Assembly (NCBI GenBank): GCA_036927565.1
Contig: JAYESD010000004.1
Location: 91,826,942 to 91,890,941 of the forward strand
Length of the DNA stretch: 64,000 nt
From: Tuctoria greenei
Taxonomy: Eukaryota; Streptophyta; Magnoliopsida; Poales; Poaceae
Direction: 5' to 3'
The translations under genes and the position numbers were made by a program. The first letter of the stretch is position 1. The number at the start of each line of letters is the position of its first letter. Positions 52,534 to 64,000 of the stretch are shown here, in pieces. The notes beneath the pieces are model-generated. The model made no database searches. It saw only the letters and a program-made list of their open reading frames with translations, and had not been told where the DNA came from.

Positions 52534-55420
52534 TAACTTCTATCGTAAGAAATCAACACAGGCGCATGCTATTTGTTCCCCAGTTCTGCTCGCTCCCATA
52601 GCAAGGAGGCAGCATCTCAATCCCCTGCTCCAGGGCGCACGCCTGCCGAGCGCCACTCGCCTAGCGCTGCTCCTCGCCAGCTGCTCGCGCCGCGCCCGGT
52701 CCCTACTCGCACGCACTCCGGCCTGCCGCTGGCCGCACGCCGGCCTGCTCATGCCCCACCTCCCGCGCTCTCCACTGCCGAGCTCTGTGCCGCACCAGCA
52801 CCGGCGACGCCCTGCTCGCGCCCTGGAGGCTGGCGCCACTGGTTGCCGCACCCTGGTCTGCTCCTTGTTGCCCACCGCTGTGCGCCCCGGGTCTTGCTGC
52901 TCGCCGCGCCATGGCCGTGCCCTCGCCTGCGCCTTGTCCGCGCTTCGTCCGCTCCCCGTTCCTGCGTCCACTCCAGCTCGCGTGTCGTCCACGCCACGCC
53001 CACCGCCGCATTCCATGGCGCACCGCCGCCCTGCTCCGCTGTCTGCCGCGCCTTGGCCGTGCCTCACCGCGTGCCCTGGCCGCTATGTCCGTCTCATGTG
53101 GCCCTGCTCCATGCCCCAGCGCCTGGCGCGCGCAGCACGCCGTCCTACCCTTGCGGTGCCCTGCTCGCGCGCCGTTCCTGGCCGCCGCCTCGTCGGCAGC
53201 TCGTGTCGCGCCTCGCCTTACAACATAGCTACCCTGCTCGCTTGCACGCTACTTGCTGCGCCCACGCTGACCCTGTTCCTCCCGTGAGCCTTCCCTGTGT
53301 CCGCTGCAACACCGCATTTCTCGCCGCCGCGCCTTCCGCGCCGCGGTGGCTGCTGTCCACGCCGTTCCCTTCGCGGTGCCGATCGTTCGCAGCGTGGCTG
53401 CCGCGTCTCCACCTCAAGGCACCTCTGCAACGCGTTCCAGGTCCACCTCTGCGCCACTGGCCAGCCCATGCGCGTGCTCGTGTCGGTTCGACTTGTGCTG
53501 TCCCGATGCTATCCCCTTCATGGCGTCATCGCGGCGTTCCGAGCCGTGAAAGTGTCCTGGCAGCACAGAAGGTCATATATGTGATGAAAAGTATGCGGGA
53601 ACACATTGATGATGCAACGGCGACGACATTTGGTCCAAGGTTAGCTCTGATTTGTGCAAGAATGTTCGGGTCAGTGCTGCAGCCATACTGTTCGATGAAA
53701 TATCTCCAAGGAAAAGCCAACTGTGATGTGACCAACATTGATCTGTGATGTAGGAACACGCTGACGACGTATCAGACAAGGTCTACAATGTCACTGTTAG
53801 CTCTGAATTGTGCAGTAATGACCAAGAACAATACTGCATCCCAGGTGTTTGAGGAAATAGTTATAAGACGACAGTCGCTCCGGTGGTGCTGTTATGCAAC
53901 TCATTGATATGATCAGACAATTGCAAGGTGTAGTGCTGTGATGACGGAATGAGATGATGGACAGGGGCATTTCTATTTCAGTTGCCTCTTACAACTCAAT
54001 TATGTATGCGCTGTTCAGGGATGAGTGGCCAATAGCAGAAGCATGTGCTATGGTTGAGATGATGCAATAAGAAGGATGTGGAGAATGCCAGGAGGATGTT
54101 TGATAGGATTTCAGTCGAGGATGCCATCTCCTGAATATGTTGGTGTGTGGAATAAAGTCAATAATGGGAATGAAGAGAGGATATAGAGGATCTGATGAAC
54201 GAGATGATTGCAATGGATGTAGATGCAACAGCAACCTTAGATGCTAGAAAGCAGGTAGGCAATCTTAGGCCACATAAGCTCATTCATGCATTATTAATTA
54301 GGTCACCTCCAGATAGTCCAAGTCCAATAGATTTTCTTGACCTCCACTCTTGAGATTATCCATTCCGGTAGCTTATAGAATCCTAGTGTATTGTATATTG
54401 AATTATATTGTTCTGTTTATGTGCATAATCACATCGCTAGATGACGTGAGGAAGAAGCTGGACGAGGAGCGCAACTCGGAGGAGAGAGACTAGCGTGGAC
54501 CTCGCAACAAGAACAAGGTTTGATCAAGCAGCATACGAGAGCAAGATTCGACCAAGCAGCATCAAAGAAAAGAAAAGGAGGATAACGACAAGAAGCTTCG
54601 CCCTAAAGATCAAACCCTGACTACTGACATTTACACTAGTCGCAATCAAGGCAACCCTAGTTTGCATTTAATTTGTTAATATGTTTTGCTTTTATAATCT
54701 ATATGACGATAATTGTGCATTAAGTCTAGTGATGTATGATATGCCACATGCGTGACCCAAGAATCATGGAGTTTGGGTAGTATAGGTGTTTACATAACTT
54801 TTAATATGATGCTTAATATGGAATAATGATTAACTGGTATGGCTCGAGTAGACGAATTCTACTTTGGGACAGTAATAAGAGGGATCAATTAGGGATCTGA
54901 AGACCCAGCAGGAAGGTTAGGACGCTCAAGGACGTGGTCCTGTGGGCATAGTTCCTATCCATGTCGATTAAGGCCCGTTTCATATGCAGCCCCATTGGAC
55001 AAGTGAATTTGGACCGGATGCATACTAGATAAATGAGACCCAGCAAACCGATGTAACTTGTTAACCTGGATGTTGAGGTGATCCTCACTTTTCTAGGACA
55101 GTAGCGTAGTCATTTAGGGTAAATAAATAAAAGAATAAGGATTAGTAGAATAAAGGAAGAAATATACATCATTAAGAAATAATAATAAATAAATAAAGGA
55201 AAAAACAGAAAAGATAATAAAAATATGTATATACAAAAGAAAAAAAAAAGAAAAAAAAGAAGAGAAACAACCGCCGCCGGGCACACGCTCCACTTGGAAT
55301 CGGGTCGAGGGGGGTGCCCGCGTGTGCGCCAGCGCATGGCCGAGCGGGACTCCGCTTGGGAGCCCCCGCCCGCTTCCGATCGGGGCTCACGCCAGAGGAG
55401 CCGGGCTGCCTACCTGCCGC

Positions 55421-55430
55421 CTATAAAAGC
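55421..55430 (+). promoter_or_regulatory. TATA box of LTR region B
   Basis: CTATAAAAGC follows a GC-rich segment and precedes a leader-like C-rich region, as expected for a gypsy LTR promoter. Confidence 0.6.
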
Positions 55431-57504
55431 CACCGTAGGTCCCGTAGCTGCTCCTTCTCCACGATAAAAAAACTACCGCAAGCAACCATGCAAGAAAAAA
55501 ACATAGCCGCTACCAACTCGTCGAGAGGATAAAAACAGGACTGTGGCTAGAGAAAAAAAAAGAAGAAAAGAAGAGATTAGGAGCCGCCGTCCGTCGAAGA
55601 TCGTTGCGCCGCCGTCATGTCTTTGCCGGAGGATCGCTGCACCGTTTACTTCGTCTACTCTAAGCCTTCGTCTCACGTCCGACGAAGCCGCTGCACCTAC
55701 AGATAGATAATTTTTCCGGTTTAGATTTTCTCAACGAAATAGATCTATTAACCAGAATTAAATCCTGGTCACATCTATTACATTTTAGCAACCCTAATTA
55801 TTGCTAAAACCCTCGTAAACTCGCATGAACACATATGAACTTGTTGCACCTAATTAATAAACAATCGCATATAATTAATTATAGAACTTTGCATGCATTC
55901 ATGTCATTGCATATTGATTAATACGTGTGCATTGTATTGATTCGCATGTGTTTTCTTGTATGTGTGTGTGATCGCGAGTAGAGGGACGTGCTCAGAAGGC
56001 TGTGTACGAGGATTTTCAGGACAAAGACCTCGAAGTGCTTGAGCAACCCAATCCGTTGGAGCAAGGCAAGTGTCGTTGACCATATTGATCCTATGTTTTC
56101 AAATGTTTTGTTTGTAAAATTGCATGTTTGTGTCAACTTGATGAGAAACCCATGGTAGGAGTTTACTAGTGTTGTATGCCACTCATTTTCGCCAGAATAT
56201 ACATGATGAGTCGGGTATGGGTATTTTTCTTTTTGCGTTGCATCACTACACAAGTTATGGATAATTTAATTAACAAGCTTAATAACTTTAATCAAGTGGA
56301 TTGATGATGGTATTGGGATGATGACTATTTCATTAACATGGAACTAGGCGATCTAAGCAAGCGTGGTTTGATGGTTGGGTTGGATAGTATGGTAGTTTTG
56401 CTTTCCTTAGATCTAAGGACTGATTCATGCGAGAATAAGCCAGGACAACCGTGCCACCATAGGACCATTATGGGAGTGGCGTAGCTAATTAATTTGGCAT
56501 ACTGCCAATATTGTGCGAACCATATGGGGGAGCGAGGAATTGGAGTCGATTGGGTTTGCAATAGTGGCACGACCCCTTGGGGTCCGAACGGCACAAGAGG
56601 GGACCCTTGGATGGATGTGCTTAGTTGTGAGGCATCACTTCTGGTAAAACCTTATTGGGTATGTACATGCTTGTAGACCCTTTATAAAGGCTATTTGTGA
56701 TCTCTTGGCCGCACATCAAGGGAAGTGTGATAAGGCATAGTAGAGGTTCTAGTCACCGAAAGGTGACCAAATCACAACTTGTGGGTAAAGTGGTGCTACC
56801 TCAGCAGAGTGTAAAACTACCATAATAGTTGTGCTCCCGGTTATGAGCACCTGGACAACATCCATGATTAGGGAATGAACTTAGTTTTGGGATGGTTGGG
56901 TATGGTCTTGGGTTGGGTGATGTGAGCATGGTCTTGTTATGAGAGGGTATGAAATTGGCATATGGTTATGATATAAGTTGTTGGCTGGTTATAATGAATT
57001 ATGATAGTAAATGAGGATATCGGTTATGTGATAATTACTTGGATTATATTGGGATTAAAACACACATCGACATCGTAGGTTGCTTTTATATGTTTGCGAA
57101 CTAAAACTAGCTTTTAGCAATGAACCACTGTTCTGTCCTTGTTTTTAGCTAGATGTTATACTTTCGCACACTTGTTGAGTACGACATGTACTTATCCTTG
57201 CTATTCCTCCACTAAAACAGCTACATGAGACACTTGGGAGTATCGAGGATTAGGTGGAGTACTAGGTTGCGTGCTATTGTCACTTGCTTGTGGAATAGAG
57301 TGGTACTACTTAGTTATTTTCTGCTGCAATAATTAGAGACCTGTCATTTTAGAACCATTGGACTATTGTAATAAGGTACTTAATTACTATTTGAGACATG
57401 GTTAAATTTTGAATATTATTTGTGATGTCTTTGTGTATGTGTGATGGACGTCATGTGCACACATATACGCTTTGCTTGGTTCATTATCAGAACCGGCTGT
57501 CACA

Positions 57505-58782
57505 GGGCGGCACTCGGTGATGGAGGCGTGGGAGCGGGGTTTCGAAGCGGCAAGTTGTCGGAGATGTGCGCAAGCCTGCGGTGAAGCGGATGGCGTCCGT
57601 GGCTGTGTTAGACCGGTGCTCTAGGTGGCTAGGGGCACATCATCAATCTACCCGTGCGTACGAACTATCAGCCAAACATCCAGTCCGAGATGTGTTCCAG
57701 AGTACAGGGAGTGTGGTAGTGTGCTTGCCCTTGCTGTGGCAAGGCCAACGGATGCCGGCGACGAGCCGTGGCAGCAGGCACACTGGAGCTTCGACAAACT
57801 CATGTGTTCGCGCGCTTCATACCAAAACTGAGTGCGCTGGATATTATTGGGATCTTGGGGAATGTGTGGGAGTATTCAGTCGGGCTATGGGGTGCCCCAA
57901 ATGGCCGGCAACACTCAGGGCGTCCATAGGTGGTGTCGCACCTAGTGTTGAACGCAAATCTATGCTACGGTGTGCTAAACTGCTATACGGGCATGTTCTC
58001 GTGATATAGTATCTTAAGTAAGCAATGGCAGGAAGTAATTTAATAGGAGAAACTTACCGGAGCGGGAACGTGCTTCAGCGGCCGGAGTTGGGGAAGACAT
58101 GGGAAGCGGCGAAATTCCACTCGGTGAAGGCTGCACGAGCTCGATTGTGTGCAGTGGGAGTGAGATACAGAACATGCGAGCTAATGGGCGATGGAGGGGT
58201 GTCATTTTATTGCGTCAGAGAGGCGGTAATCGTGGCGGTTCACAGAGGTGGTTCACAAGGGGGAAGGCAGCTGCCCTCGTTTACTTGGCGCGCCCATTTC
58301 CTCGGTGCCATGATGTAGAGGTGGGTAAAACGGAGGAGGCGAGGTCGTGACAGGGCGGCTCAGCACCTGACGCAGCGCAGTGCGGAGCGACGGGCGATGT
58401 CCCGTCGCAGGTTTCACGCAGACGTGGGCAGCGGCTGTAGGAAGACGGTGGTGCCCTGGGTCGGGCCGCGTGAGAGGGAGGGGAGATTGCGGGCCGTGTG
58501 GAGAAAAATATTGGCCTGTTGGACCGACCTGGGGAGGAGGGAAGAGGAATAGGGCTCAGCCCAGGAAGGAATTGATTTGGGCTTTTCTTTTCTAATTCCT
58601 TTTTCACACTCCAGTTTATCTTGATTTTGAATATGAATTCAAATCTGGTTTTGACTCAACTCATATGTTTGCAGTTCATTTCCTGTGGATAATTTATATG
58701 GCTTAACTGTCCCAGATATTAACTCACTTGTAGTTCTCATTCATATATTTAATTTAAATAGTGGCGATGTCACATCTTCATG

Positions 58783-58827
<45 letters not shown>

Positions 58828-59321
58828 TTCTTATTTCAATTTTATCTATACTTTCACGTGTGTGGATGTCTAGTTCAAATAATTTTATAATTTGTCTATC
58901 TATCTATTTATTATTATTGTTATCTTATGGGGTAGGTGTTCATATTTGTATACCCATTCGCCTCAATTTTTATCTACGGTTAATGTTTGCTGAAGAATGT
59001 TTGAAATTTTTAGTTTAGAGTCATTTTTAATTAGTTCCAAATTTTATGTTGTGACATATTTTAACAACATTGAATTACAAAAGAATTGGGCCAGAAATAT
59101 CCTATTTATACGCATTGTTAACTTTCAGCACAAGAGTAATTATTGAACTGTTTACTACCTTTATGTCCAAATTCCTCTCAAATTGTCGTTCACTGGAATA
59201 ATAGATGTCATCACTAATTATATACTAATATTTCTTCAAACCAAAAAAAGACTGTTAAACTATGTATCCCAGCTGGGTGCTTTTATGTGTCTTCATGTTT
59301 TCAATAACTTTGCTTGTACAG
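57505..59321 (+). other. Unclassified repeat-like sequence
   Basis: 57505-58560 is GC-rich with frames on both strands but no recognised domain; 58570-59321 turns AT-rich and ends in TTGCTTGTACAG, which looks like a splice acceptor in front of the CACTA-type exon. It may be intron and flank of that element, or another LTR fragment. Confidence 0.35.
58783..58828 (+). repeat. Microsatellite (TC)n(TA)n
   Basis: CT-dinucleotides run directly into about 13 TA dinucleotides. Confidence 0.95.
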
Positions 59322-60033
59322 CAGCTAGGGGTGAACAACCACAGGAGGATCTTCAGGTGCCACCGTCTAGACCTTCAAATAAGCCGTACACGATAGATAT
59401 CTTGGCTCAGCCAACAACATGTAGCCTTCTGCTAATGGTCGGAAGAGTCGCTCGAATGGAGGTCGAGAGAGGGCTAGTGTATCACAATCAGACCATGTTT
59501 GATGACATCCAGATGGACACAACATCCTATGTTGTGCTCAAGGTGGACTTGGTGCACGAAATACGAAAAACCTGGAGCTCAAAGTGCCACCGGATGATAC
59601 AACGCTGACTATGCGGGATACGGTTACTAGAAGGGTTCCGTGGAGACGGACCATTATTGTTGCTGACCCAGCAGCATTAGCAGCATCATCTTCAACGTTG
59701 ACCTCTTATTCTTCGATGTCTTCTGAAGCAGGTCTGCTTCTGCATCCAAATCTAGAGCAGATGGCTCTATCTCCAATTCCAGAGATATCGTTGCCTCCAG
59801 TTATAGAGAAGCAGCATAAGTCTCCAAATGGAGAGAAGCTGCCTCTAGTTACAGATAACCAGCAGAAGTCTCCAATTGGAGAGCAGTTGCCTCTTGTTAC
59901 AGAGAAGTTGCACCTGTCTCCAACTCTAGAGCTATCGCAGAAGTCTCAACTTGAAGAGCAGCCGCGCCAGTCTCCACCTCACATTCGAGTGCCCAACACC
60001 CTATACCTGATCAACCGTCGACAAAGCCGATGA
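59322..60033 (+). pseudogene. CACTA/En-Spm-type element protein, C-terminal exon fragment
   Basis: From a splice-acceptor-like AG at 59320-59321 the plus strand reads PYTIDILAQPTTCSLLLMVG, RVARMEVERGLVYHNQTMFD and VVLKVDLVH. After a one-base frameshift near 59570 it continues LELKVPPDDTTLTMRDTVTR and VPWRRTIIVADP. I recall this pattern from plant CACTA/Ptta-En-Spm-associated proteins; no search was possible. A Ser/Pro-rich tail with 16-residue repeats follows (next entry). It ends at TGA 60031-60033, 12 bp before a copia LTR that may have cut the element. Confidence 0.6.
59748..59965 (+). repeat. 48-bp coding minisatellite
   Basis: About four units starting TCTCCAA(A/T)..GGAGAG encode SPNGEKLPLVTDNQQK-like 16-residue repeats. 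Two units contain the inverted repeats CTCCAAATGGAG and CTCCAATTGGAG. Confidence 0.75.
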
Positions 60034-60045
60034 AGAATATACATG

Positions 60046-61840
60046 TGTAGGATCGAAGATCACGTGAAAAGCTACCAGATGGGGTGAATGGTAGATGAAA
60101 ACCTTTTCAGCGGGAACAACAAAAACCCCTTGACAAAAAATCAATCTGTTAAGAAACTGTGTGTGCAACTGATCTAAATGTGTTTAACCATGCGAAAAGT
60201 AGTAGATATTATAGAGAATCAAGTCATAAATACACGACAACAAGAATCACGGAAAACCGTCAAGAAAAACTCAAGTTATGATTGAAAGATTGAACAAAGG
60301 TCAATCTGTTCTACCTGAGTAAAAACAGATCTGCAACACTGCAAAGAAACACGTGTAGATCAGAAACCACAAATCCAATGACCGTGAAATTTTCACAGGT
60401 GATAGATAGTCAAGTTGTGAAGACAACTAAAAAAAATCACGTCAATTGGATCTGTAAAACTCGAGTTACAATAAAAAACACCAAAGCAATCTACTGTTGT
60501 GCAGAAACTCGACGAGAAAAACTTGTCTGAAACAAGTCAGACGAACAAGGCACATAAGTTCTTTTAAACGAATTTTATTTATCAAAACACAAGAGGAACA
60601 GACCAAAGTCGTATTACCATGAGCTCTGGCCTCCCTTTCTTATATAACCAGGCCTAAGGCCATCCCAGTCCAAACTAGGACTCTAATCCTACTCAGTTTC
60701 AACCGAAACTTTCCATAACTACTCCAGACTCTTCCCTACGCAGATAGAAGCAATCTTAAGGCTTCTAAACACTCTAGGAACGTATCCCACATTAATAAAA
60801 CACAACTTTGTGACCCACACGAAATCATATCATAACTAACTGAAATCTTTCCATATTTGAGTCAAAACCAACTTAGCCGCAGCCTGAGTCCATAATCTAG
60901 CTAGTTGGACCTTTCTGACCAATTCTTTATGTCCACTTCTCTTCATCATGCCTTGAAACCATGTTGTCACGTCCATGCATTCCTTGCATACGTGCAAACA
61001 CCTTCCAACAATGTCCATGATACCTTCATATGTATTGTTCTTGACCCAAACATGCTGCTTGACCTCTCGATCAACTCACCCACAATCCCTCCCGAATTTG
61101 GTTGTTGAACCTCATCTTCTCCCTAAGACTAGTTCAATGGATCCCATCACCGGCCATGTCTTGACCTCAAGCAACACCTGCACATGAATAAACAACTATC
61201 CTTTGCGAGCACAAGTCCTTGACTTGACACTCGTTAGTCCAAAAACACAACACCTTACGTGAGCACCCCACATAAGCATGTTGCAAACCATATCAAAACA
61301 TTAACCACCGTAAACGGCCATAACACTTAAAAAACATAGTAAATGAATACTAAGCAAAGTTCCTATAAGCCAAAAAACAAGTTTGAAACATTGCAAGTTA
61401 AAAGCACAACTACTGCGATCTTGCATTGGACCTTGCCAAAGCTAACCAGACATTGCTCTGGACCTAGCCAAAGCTAACCGGACCTTGCGATGGACTAGCC
61501 AAAGTTTGACGGACATCACGTCGGACCTTGCCGGAGCTACCCAAAACAAATCGGACCTATTGTCGGACCTTGCCAGAGCTACCCAAAGCATGCCGACCCT
61601 ATTGTCGGATCTTGTCGGAGCTACCCAAAGCATGTCGGACCTATTGTCGGACCTTGTCGGAGTTTGGACCTAGTGTCAGACCTCGATAAAGAGTGTGTTT
61701 TAACAATATTCAAAACTTTTATAGAAATAGCCAATGTATTCAACACACATAGGTCCCACAATCTCCCCCTCGATGAATGCAATGGCAACACCACTAAGAA
61801 TTCGAACTTTGGCTTATTCACATGAAAAGTTTTGAAAACA
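60046..61840 (-). repeat. E1-related 3' LTR (minus strand)
   Basis: 1795 bp; on the minus strand from TGTTTTCAAAAC to GATCCTACA. TATA box GGTTATATAAG near 60639-60649 (minus). U3 differs most from E1, carrying the array at 61500-61680. Confidence 0.9.
61500..61680 (-). repeat. 42-bp minisatellite in the E1-related U3
   Basis: Three to four units containing TCGGACCTTG(C/T)CGGAGCTACCC and AAGCATG; period 42 bp. E1 itself has loosely spaced AGCTCCGG motifs in the same position. Confidence 0.8.
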
Positions 61841-62713
61841 ATTTTCTCCCCCATTTTTGAAAATCAAATGAGAAATAAATTTCAAAAAAACATTTCCCCC
61901 CTATATATATTTCTGTACATATTTCCCCCCTTTGACAATGTATTCAGCAGAGTTCAAAAGAGAAATTTCAATTGTTATGAGCATATTATAACATATACAT
62001 GTAGACCAAAGGTCATCCAAGTCAACTATCAAGTAACTTACACTATCACATCAATGAGATACCAAAAGTAGTGTACACCACGTTCGAGATCAAGTGAATT
62101 TTCAATTTAACCAGGTCATGATCTCACAAACATAACTATTTCAAGACCTGAAAGCATAACACCTATTGCTGCATTTTTATTTTCTTTTAAGGCACAATAT
62201 TTGATCATATGACATTTGCAAGAGATTATATGCCGCATCGGCCTTATTCTAAAAAACCAAGCCAAACCTATATCATTTGACAATCAGAAGCTTAAAGACA
62301 TGGTTTTAGTCATACACAAATTCTTCCAAGTTCATATCTAAGTGCAACGATAAGCCATCTCAAAAAAAGAAGTGTGATGCATGCATATTCTCTTGATCTT
62401 TTCTCAATTTTTCATTTGAACTTAGAAGCTCAACATATGAATAGTTGGTTGACTAATTTTTTATTATTAAAATAACTTGTGAGCATGCAACAAGTTCAAA
62501 ACAGCAAGGAAGTTCGATCATGACCATATTTAGTGTAAGTAATTATTCCAATTACCAGTAATGGAAGAAACTACAAATGTATAACATGAGTAATGTAGTT
62601 AGAACTTTCATCATGTAAAAGGAATAACAAAGTCATATATGTATGAGATACTATGCTCATATTATTTTGAATTCAGATTCACACATAGCCTTCCCGAGTT
62701 TCAAAACTTCCCC
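61841..62713 (-). other. Pol-to-LTR spacer of the E1-related element
   Basis: Homologous to 11414-12309. Purine tracts on the minus strand near 61845, 61895 and 61925 match the three tracts in E1. No env-like ORF. Confidence 0.8.
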
Positions 62714-62881
62714 TCAATTTAAGCCATGATGATGCATAACCCCTATTTCAGTACGAATGAAACAAAAATAAGTGAAATCCAAAGGTTTTGTAAAAATTTC
62801 AGATAATTGTTGTTCGGTATCTACATGGTGAAGCACAATGTTTCCTTTTTTCAACGTTATCACAGGGAAAGTGATACCTAA
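62714..62881 (-). pseudogene. pol: pol C-terminal fragment of the E1-related element
   Basis: The minus strand encodes HHVDTEQQLSEIFTKPLD and ends GLN and TGA as in E1. It begins at the CACTA junction, so the upstream part is separated. Confidence 0.85.
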
Positions 62882-64000
62882 CACTACAAGGATTCAACCC
62901 TACTGCAACAAATACTAAATCGTTGCAGTAAGCTTTGTTTTTTGCCACAATTAACTAGTTCGTGGCATTAGAATCTATCACCACAAAACACAATCGTTGC
63001 ATTAGGATATGTTGCCACGATTCACTAGTTCGTGGTATTATTATCTATCGCCACAGAACACAATTGTTGCATTGGGATCTGATGCCATGATTCACTATTC
63101 GTGGCATTGGGATCTATCACACTAGAACACAATCGTTGCATTTAGGGTCTATTGTCACGATTCACTAGTTTGTGGCGTTAGGATCTACCGCCATGGAACA
63201 CAATCAATGCATTAGGATCCGTTACCACGACTCATTAGTTTGTGGCGTTAGGATCTATCGCCACGGAACACAATTGTTGCATTAGGAACTTTTGCCACAA
63301 TTCACCAGTTTGTGGCATTAGGATCTATCATCACAGAACACAATCGTTGCATTAGGAACTTTTGCCACGATTCAGTAGTTCGTGGCGTAAGGATCTACCG
63401 CCACGGAACACAATCCTTGCATTAGGAACTTTTGCCATGATTCACTAGTTCAGGGCGTTAGGATCTATCGCCATGGAACAAAGTCATTGTAGTAGGAACT
63501 TTTTCCACAATTCAGTAGTTTGTGGCATTAGGATCTATCGCCACGAAACACAACCGTTGCATTAGGAATTTTCGCCACAATTCACCAATTCGTGGTGTTA
63601 GAATCTATCACCGCAGAACACAATCATTGCATTAGGAACTTTTGCCACAATTCACAAATTCGTGGCGTTAGGATCTATTGCCACGATTCACCAGTTTGTG
63701 GTGTCGGAATGTATCACCACAGAACACAATGGTTGCATTAGGAACTTTTGCCACGATTCACTAGATCGTGGCGTTAGAATCTATCACCACGGAACACAAT
63801 CATTTCATTAGGAACTTTTGTCACGATTCACTAGTTCGTGGCATTAGGAGCTATCGCCACGAGACACGATCATTGCATTAGGATCTGTTGCCACGATTGT
63901 ACTAGTTCGTGGCCTTAGGATCTATTGCCACAGAACACAATCGTTGCATTAGGAACTTTTACCACGATTCACTAGTTCGTGGCGTTAGGATCTATCACCA
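62882..64000 (+). mobile_element. CACTA (En/Spm) transposon terminus, continuing past the window
   Basis: Copia homology stops exactly where CACTACAAGGATTC begins, the diagnostic CACTA terminus, preceded by TAA, a possible 3-bp target site. The rest of the window is a tandem subterminal repeat. The other end and any transposase lie outside. The identification rests on the terminus, junction and subterminal array. Confidence 0.8.
62944..64000 (+). repeat. CACTA subterminal tandem repeat, period about 70 bp
   Basis: About 15 units (starts near 62944, 63012, 63083, 63154, 63224, 63293, 63363, 63433, 63503 and onward). Each contains GCCACGATTCACTAGTTCGTGGC, whose ends are a 7-bp inverted repeat around TTCACTAGT, then GGATCTATCGCCACGG and AACACAATCGTTGCATTAGG. 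Inner units differ by point changes. Subterminal repeats of this kind bind the element's own DNA-binding protein in En/Spm. Confidence 0.85.

Larger units (their letters stand above)
50466..57504 (+). repeat. LTR region B: diverged gypsy-type (Tekay-like) LTR, left end outside the window
   Basis: E5 interrupts it at 50465/50466. It has the layout of X1's LTR: a GGGGCCCACCTG-like segment (51030), a GC-rich block (52560-53570), a segment matching 47060-47340, and one matching 47520-47640 (54930-55080). It then shows a TATA box (CTATAAAAGC, 55421-55430) and a long U5, and ends ACCGGCTGTCACA at 57504. No primer site follows, so it is a 3' or solo LTR. It could be more than one element. Large frames in the GC-rich block are not called as genes. 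Confidence 0.5.
60046..62881 (-). mobile_element. E1-related Ty1/copia element, 3' part only (minus strand)
   Basis: The minus strand reads the last 55 codons of pol, the pol-to-LTR spacer, polypurine tract and complete 3' LTR of an E1-like element. It is homologous to 11246-14234 but clearly diverged. The rest of the element is cut off at 62881 by the CACTA terminus; it should resume beyond that transposon. Confidence 0.9.

Noticed and set aside
52573..53748. A 391-codon frame
   Set aside because: Same compositional artefact in the GC-rich part of LTR region B; six frames are open at once and no domain is seen.
62944..64000. CRISPR-like or centromeric satellite reading of the 70-bp array
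   Set aside because: Repeats are contiguous and diverged with no unique spacers, and they begin exactly at a CACTA terminus, so a subterminal repeat is the better explanation.

Overview
This window reads as heterochromatic, intergenic DNA of a grass (Poaceae, probably panicoid). It is packed end to end with mobile elements, and I find no intact host gene, rRNA or tRNA gene. The evidence is several Ty1/copia elements of the SIRE/Maximus type with initiator-tRNA-Met primer sites, a very large Ty3/gypsy-like element with GC-rich LTRs of about 4.6 kb, a plant RTE LINE ending in (TTG)n, CACTA and PIF/Harbinger-like DNA elements, and pervasive nesting.

Layout, left to right. (1) 1-14234 is copia element E1 (+); its 5' LTR starts outside the window and is split at 1223/5772 by E2, a gag-only LTR element on the minus strand (1224-5766) with a 5-bp target duplication. 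E1 carries a full gag and a decayed pol (frameshift, YVND instead of YVDD, stops). (2) 14235-34103 is copia element E4 (-). E1 interrupts its env-like third ORF at 14234/14235, and E3 interrupts its integrase. (3) 17686-29521 is E3 (+), a complete 11.8-kb SIRE-like element with a perfect CATAG target duplication, gag, pol and an env-like ORF. (4) 34104-48648 is X1, a LARD-like element (large LTRs, no recognisable genes). E4 sits in its 5' LTR and an RTE LINE (40532-43860, perfect 17-bp target duplication) in its interior. (5) 48649-50465 is the 3' part of E5, a diverged relative of E2, apparently interrupted by X1. (6) 50466-57504 is a second, diverged gypsy-like LTR region that E5 interrupts; it holds a Harbinger-like element with a smaller MITE inside. 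(7) 57505-60045 is unclassified sequence and a CACTA-type coding fragment. (8) 60046-62881 is the 3' end of an E1 relative on the minus strand. (9) 62882-64000 is the terminus of a CACTA transposon with about 70-bp subterminal repeats, running off the window.

The nesting gives a relative chronology for the left three quarters: LTR region B, then E5, then X1, then E4, then E3 and E1 separately, then E2 inside E1.

The most interesting signal is in the copia elements. E3 and E4 each carry their own short CGGA...TCCG palindrome family (CGGACTAGTCCG in E3; CATCGGATGATCCGGTG-like in E4). In both, the family is amplified in two places: upstream of the LTR TATA box, and in the pol-to-env-like spacer just upstream of a TATA-like box and pyrimidine-rich leader. 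This suggests a second, internal promoter for the third ORF that shares its cis elements with the LTR promoter. Other points of interest are the gag-only E2/E5 family with a long conserved C-terminal region, a degenerate array of about 194-bp period inside X1, and an ORF that stays open inside three LTR copies.
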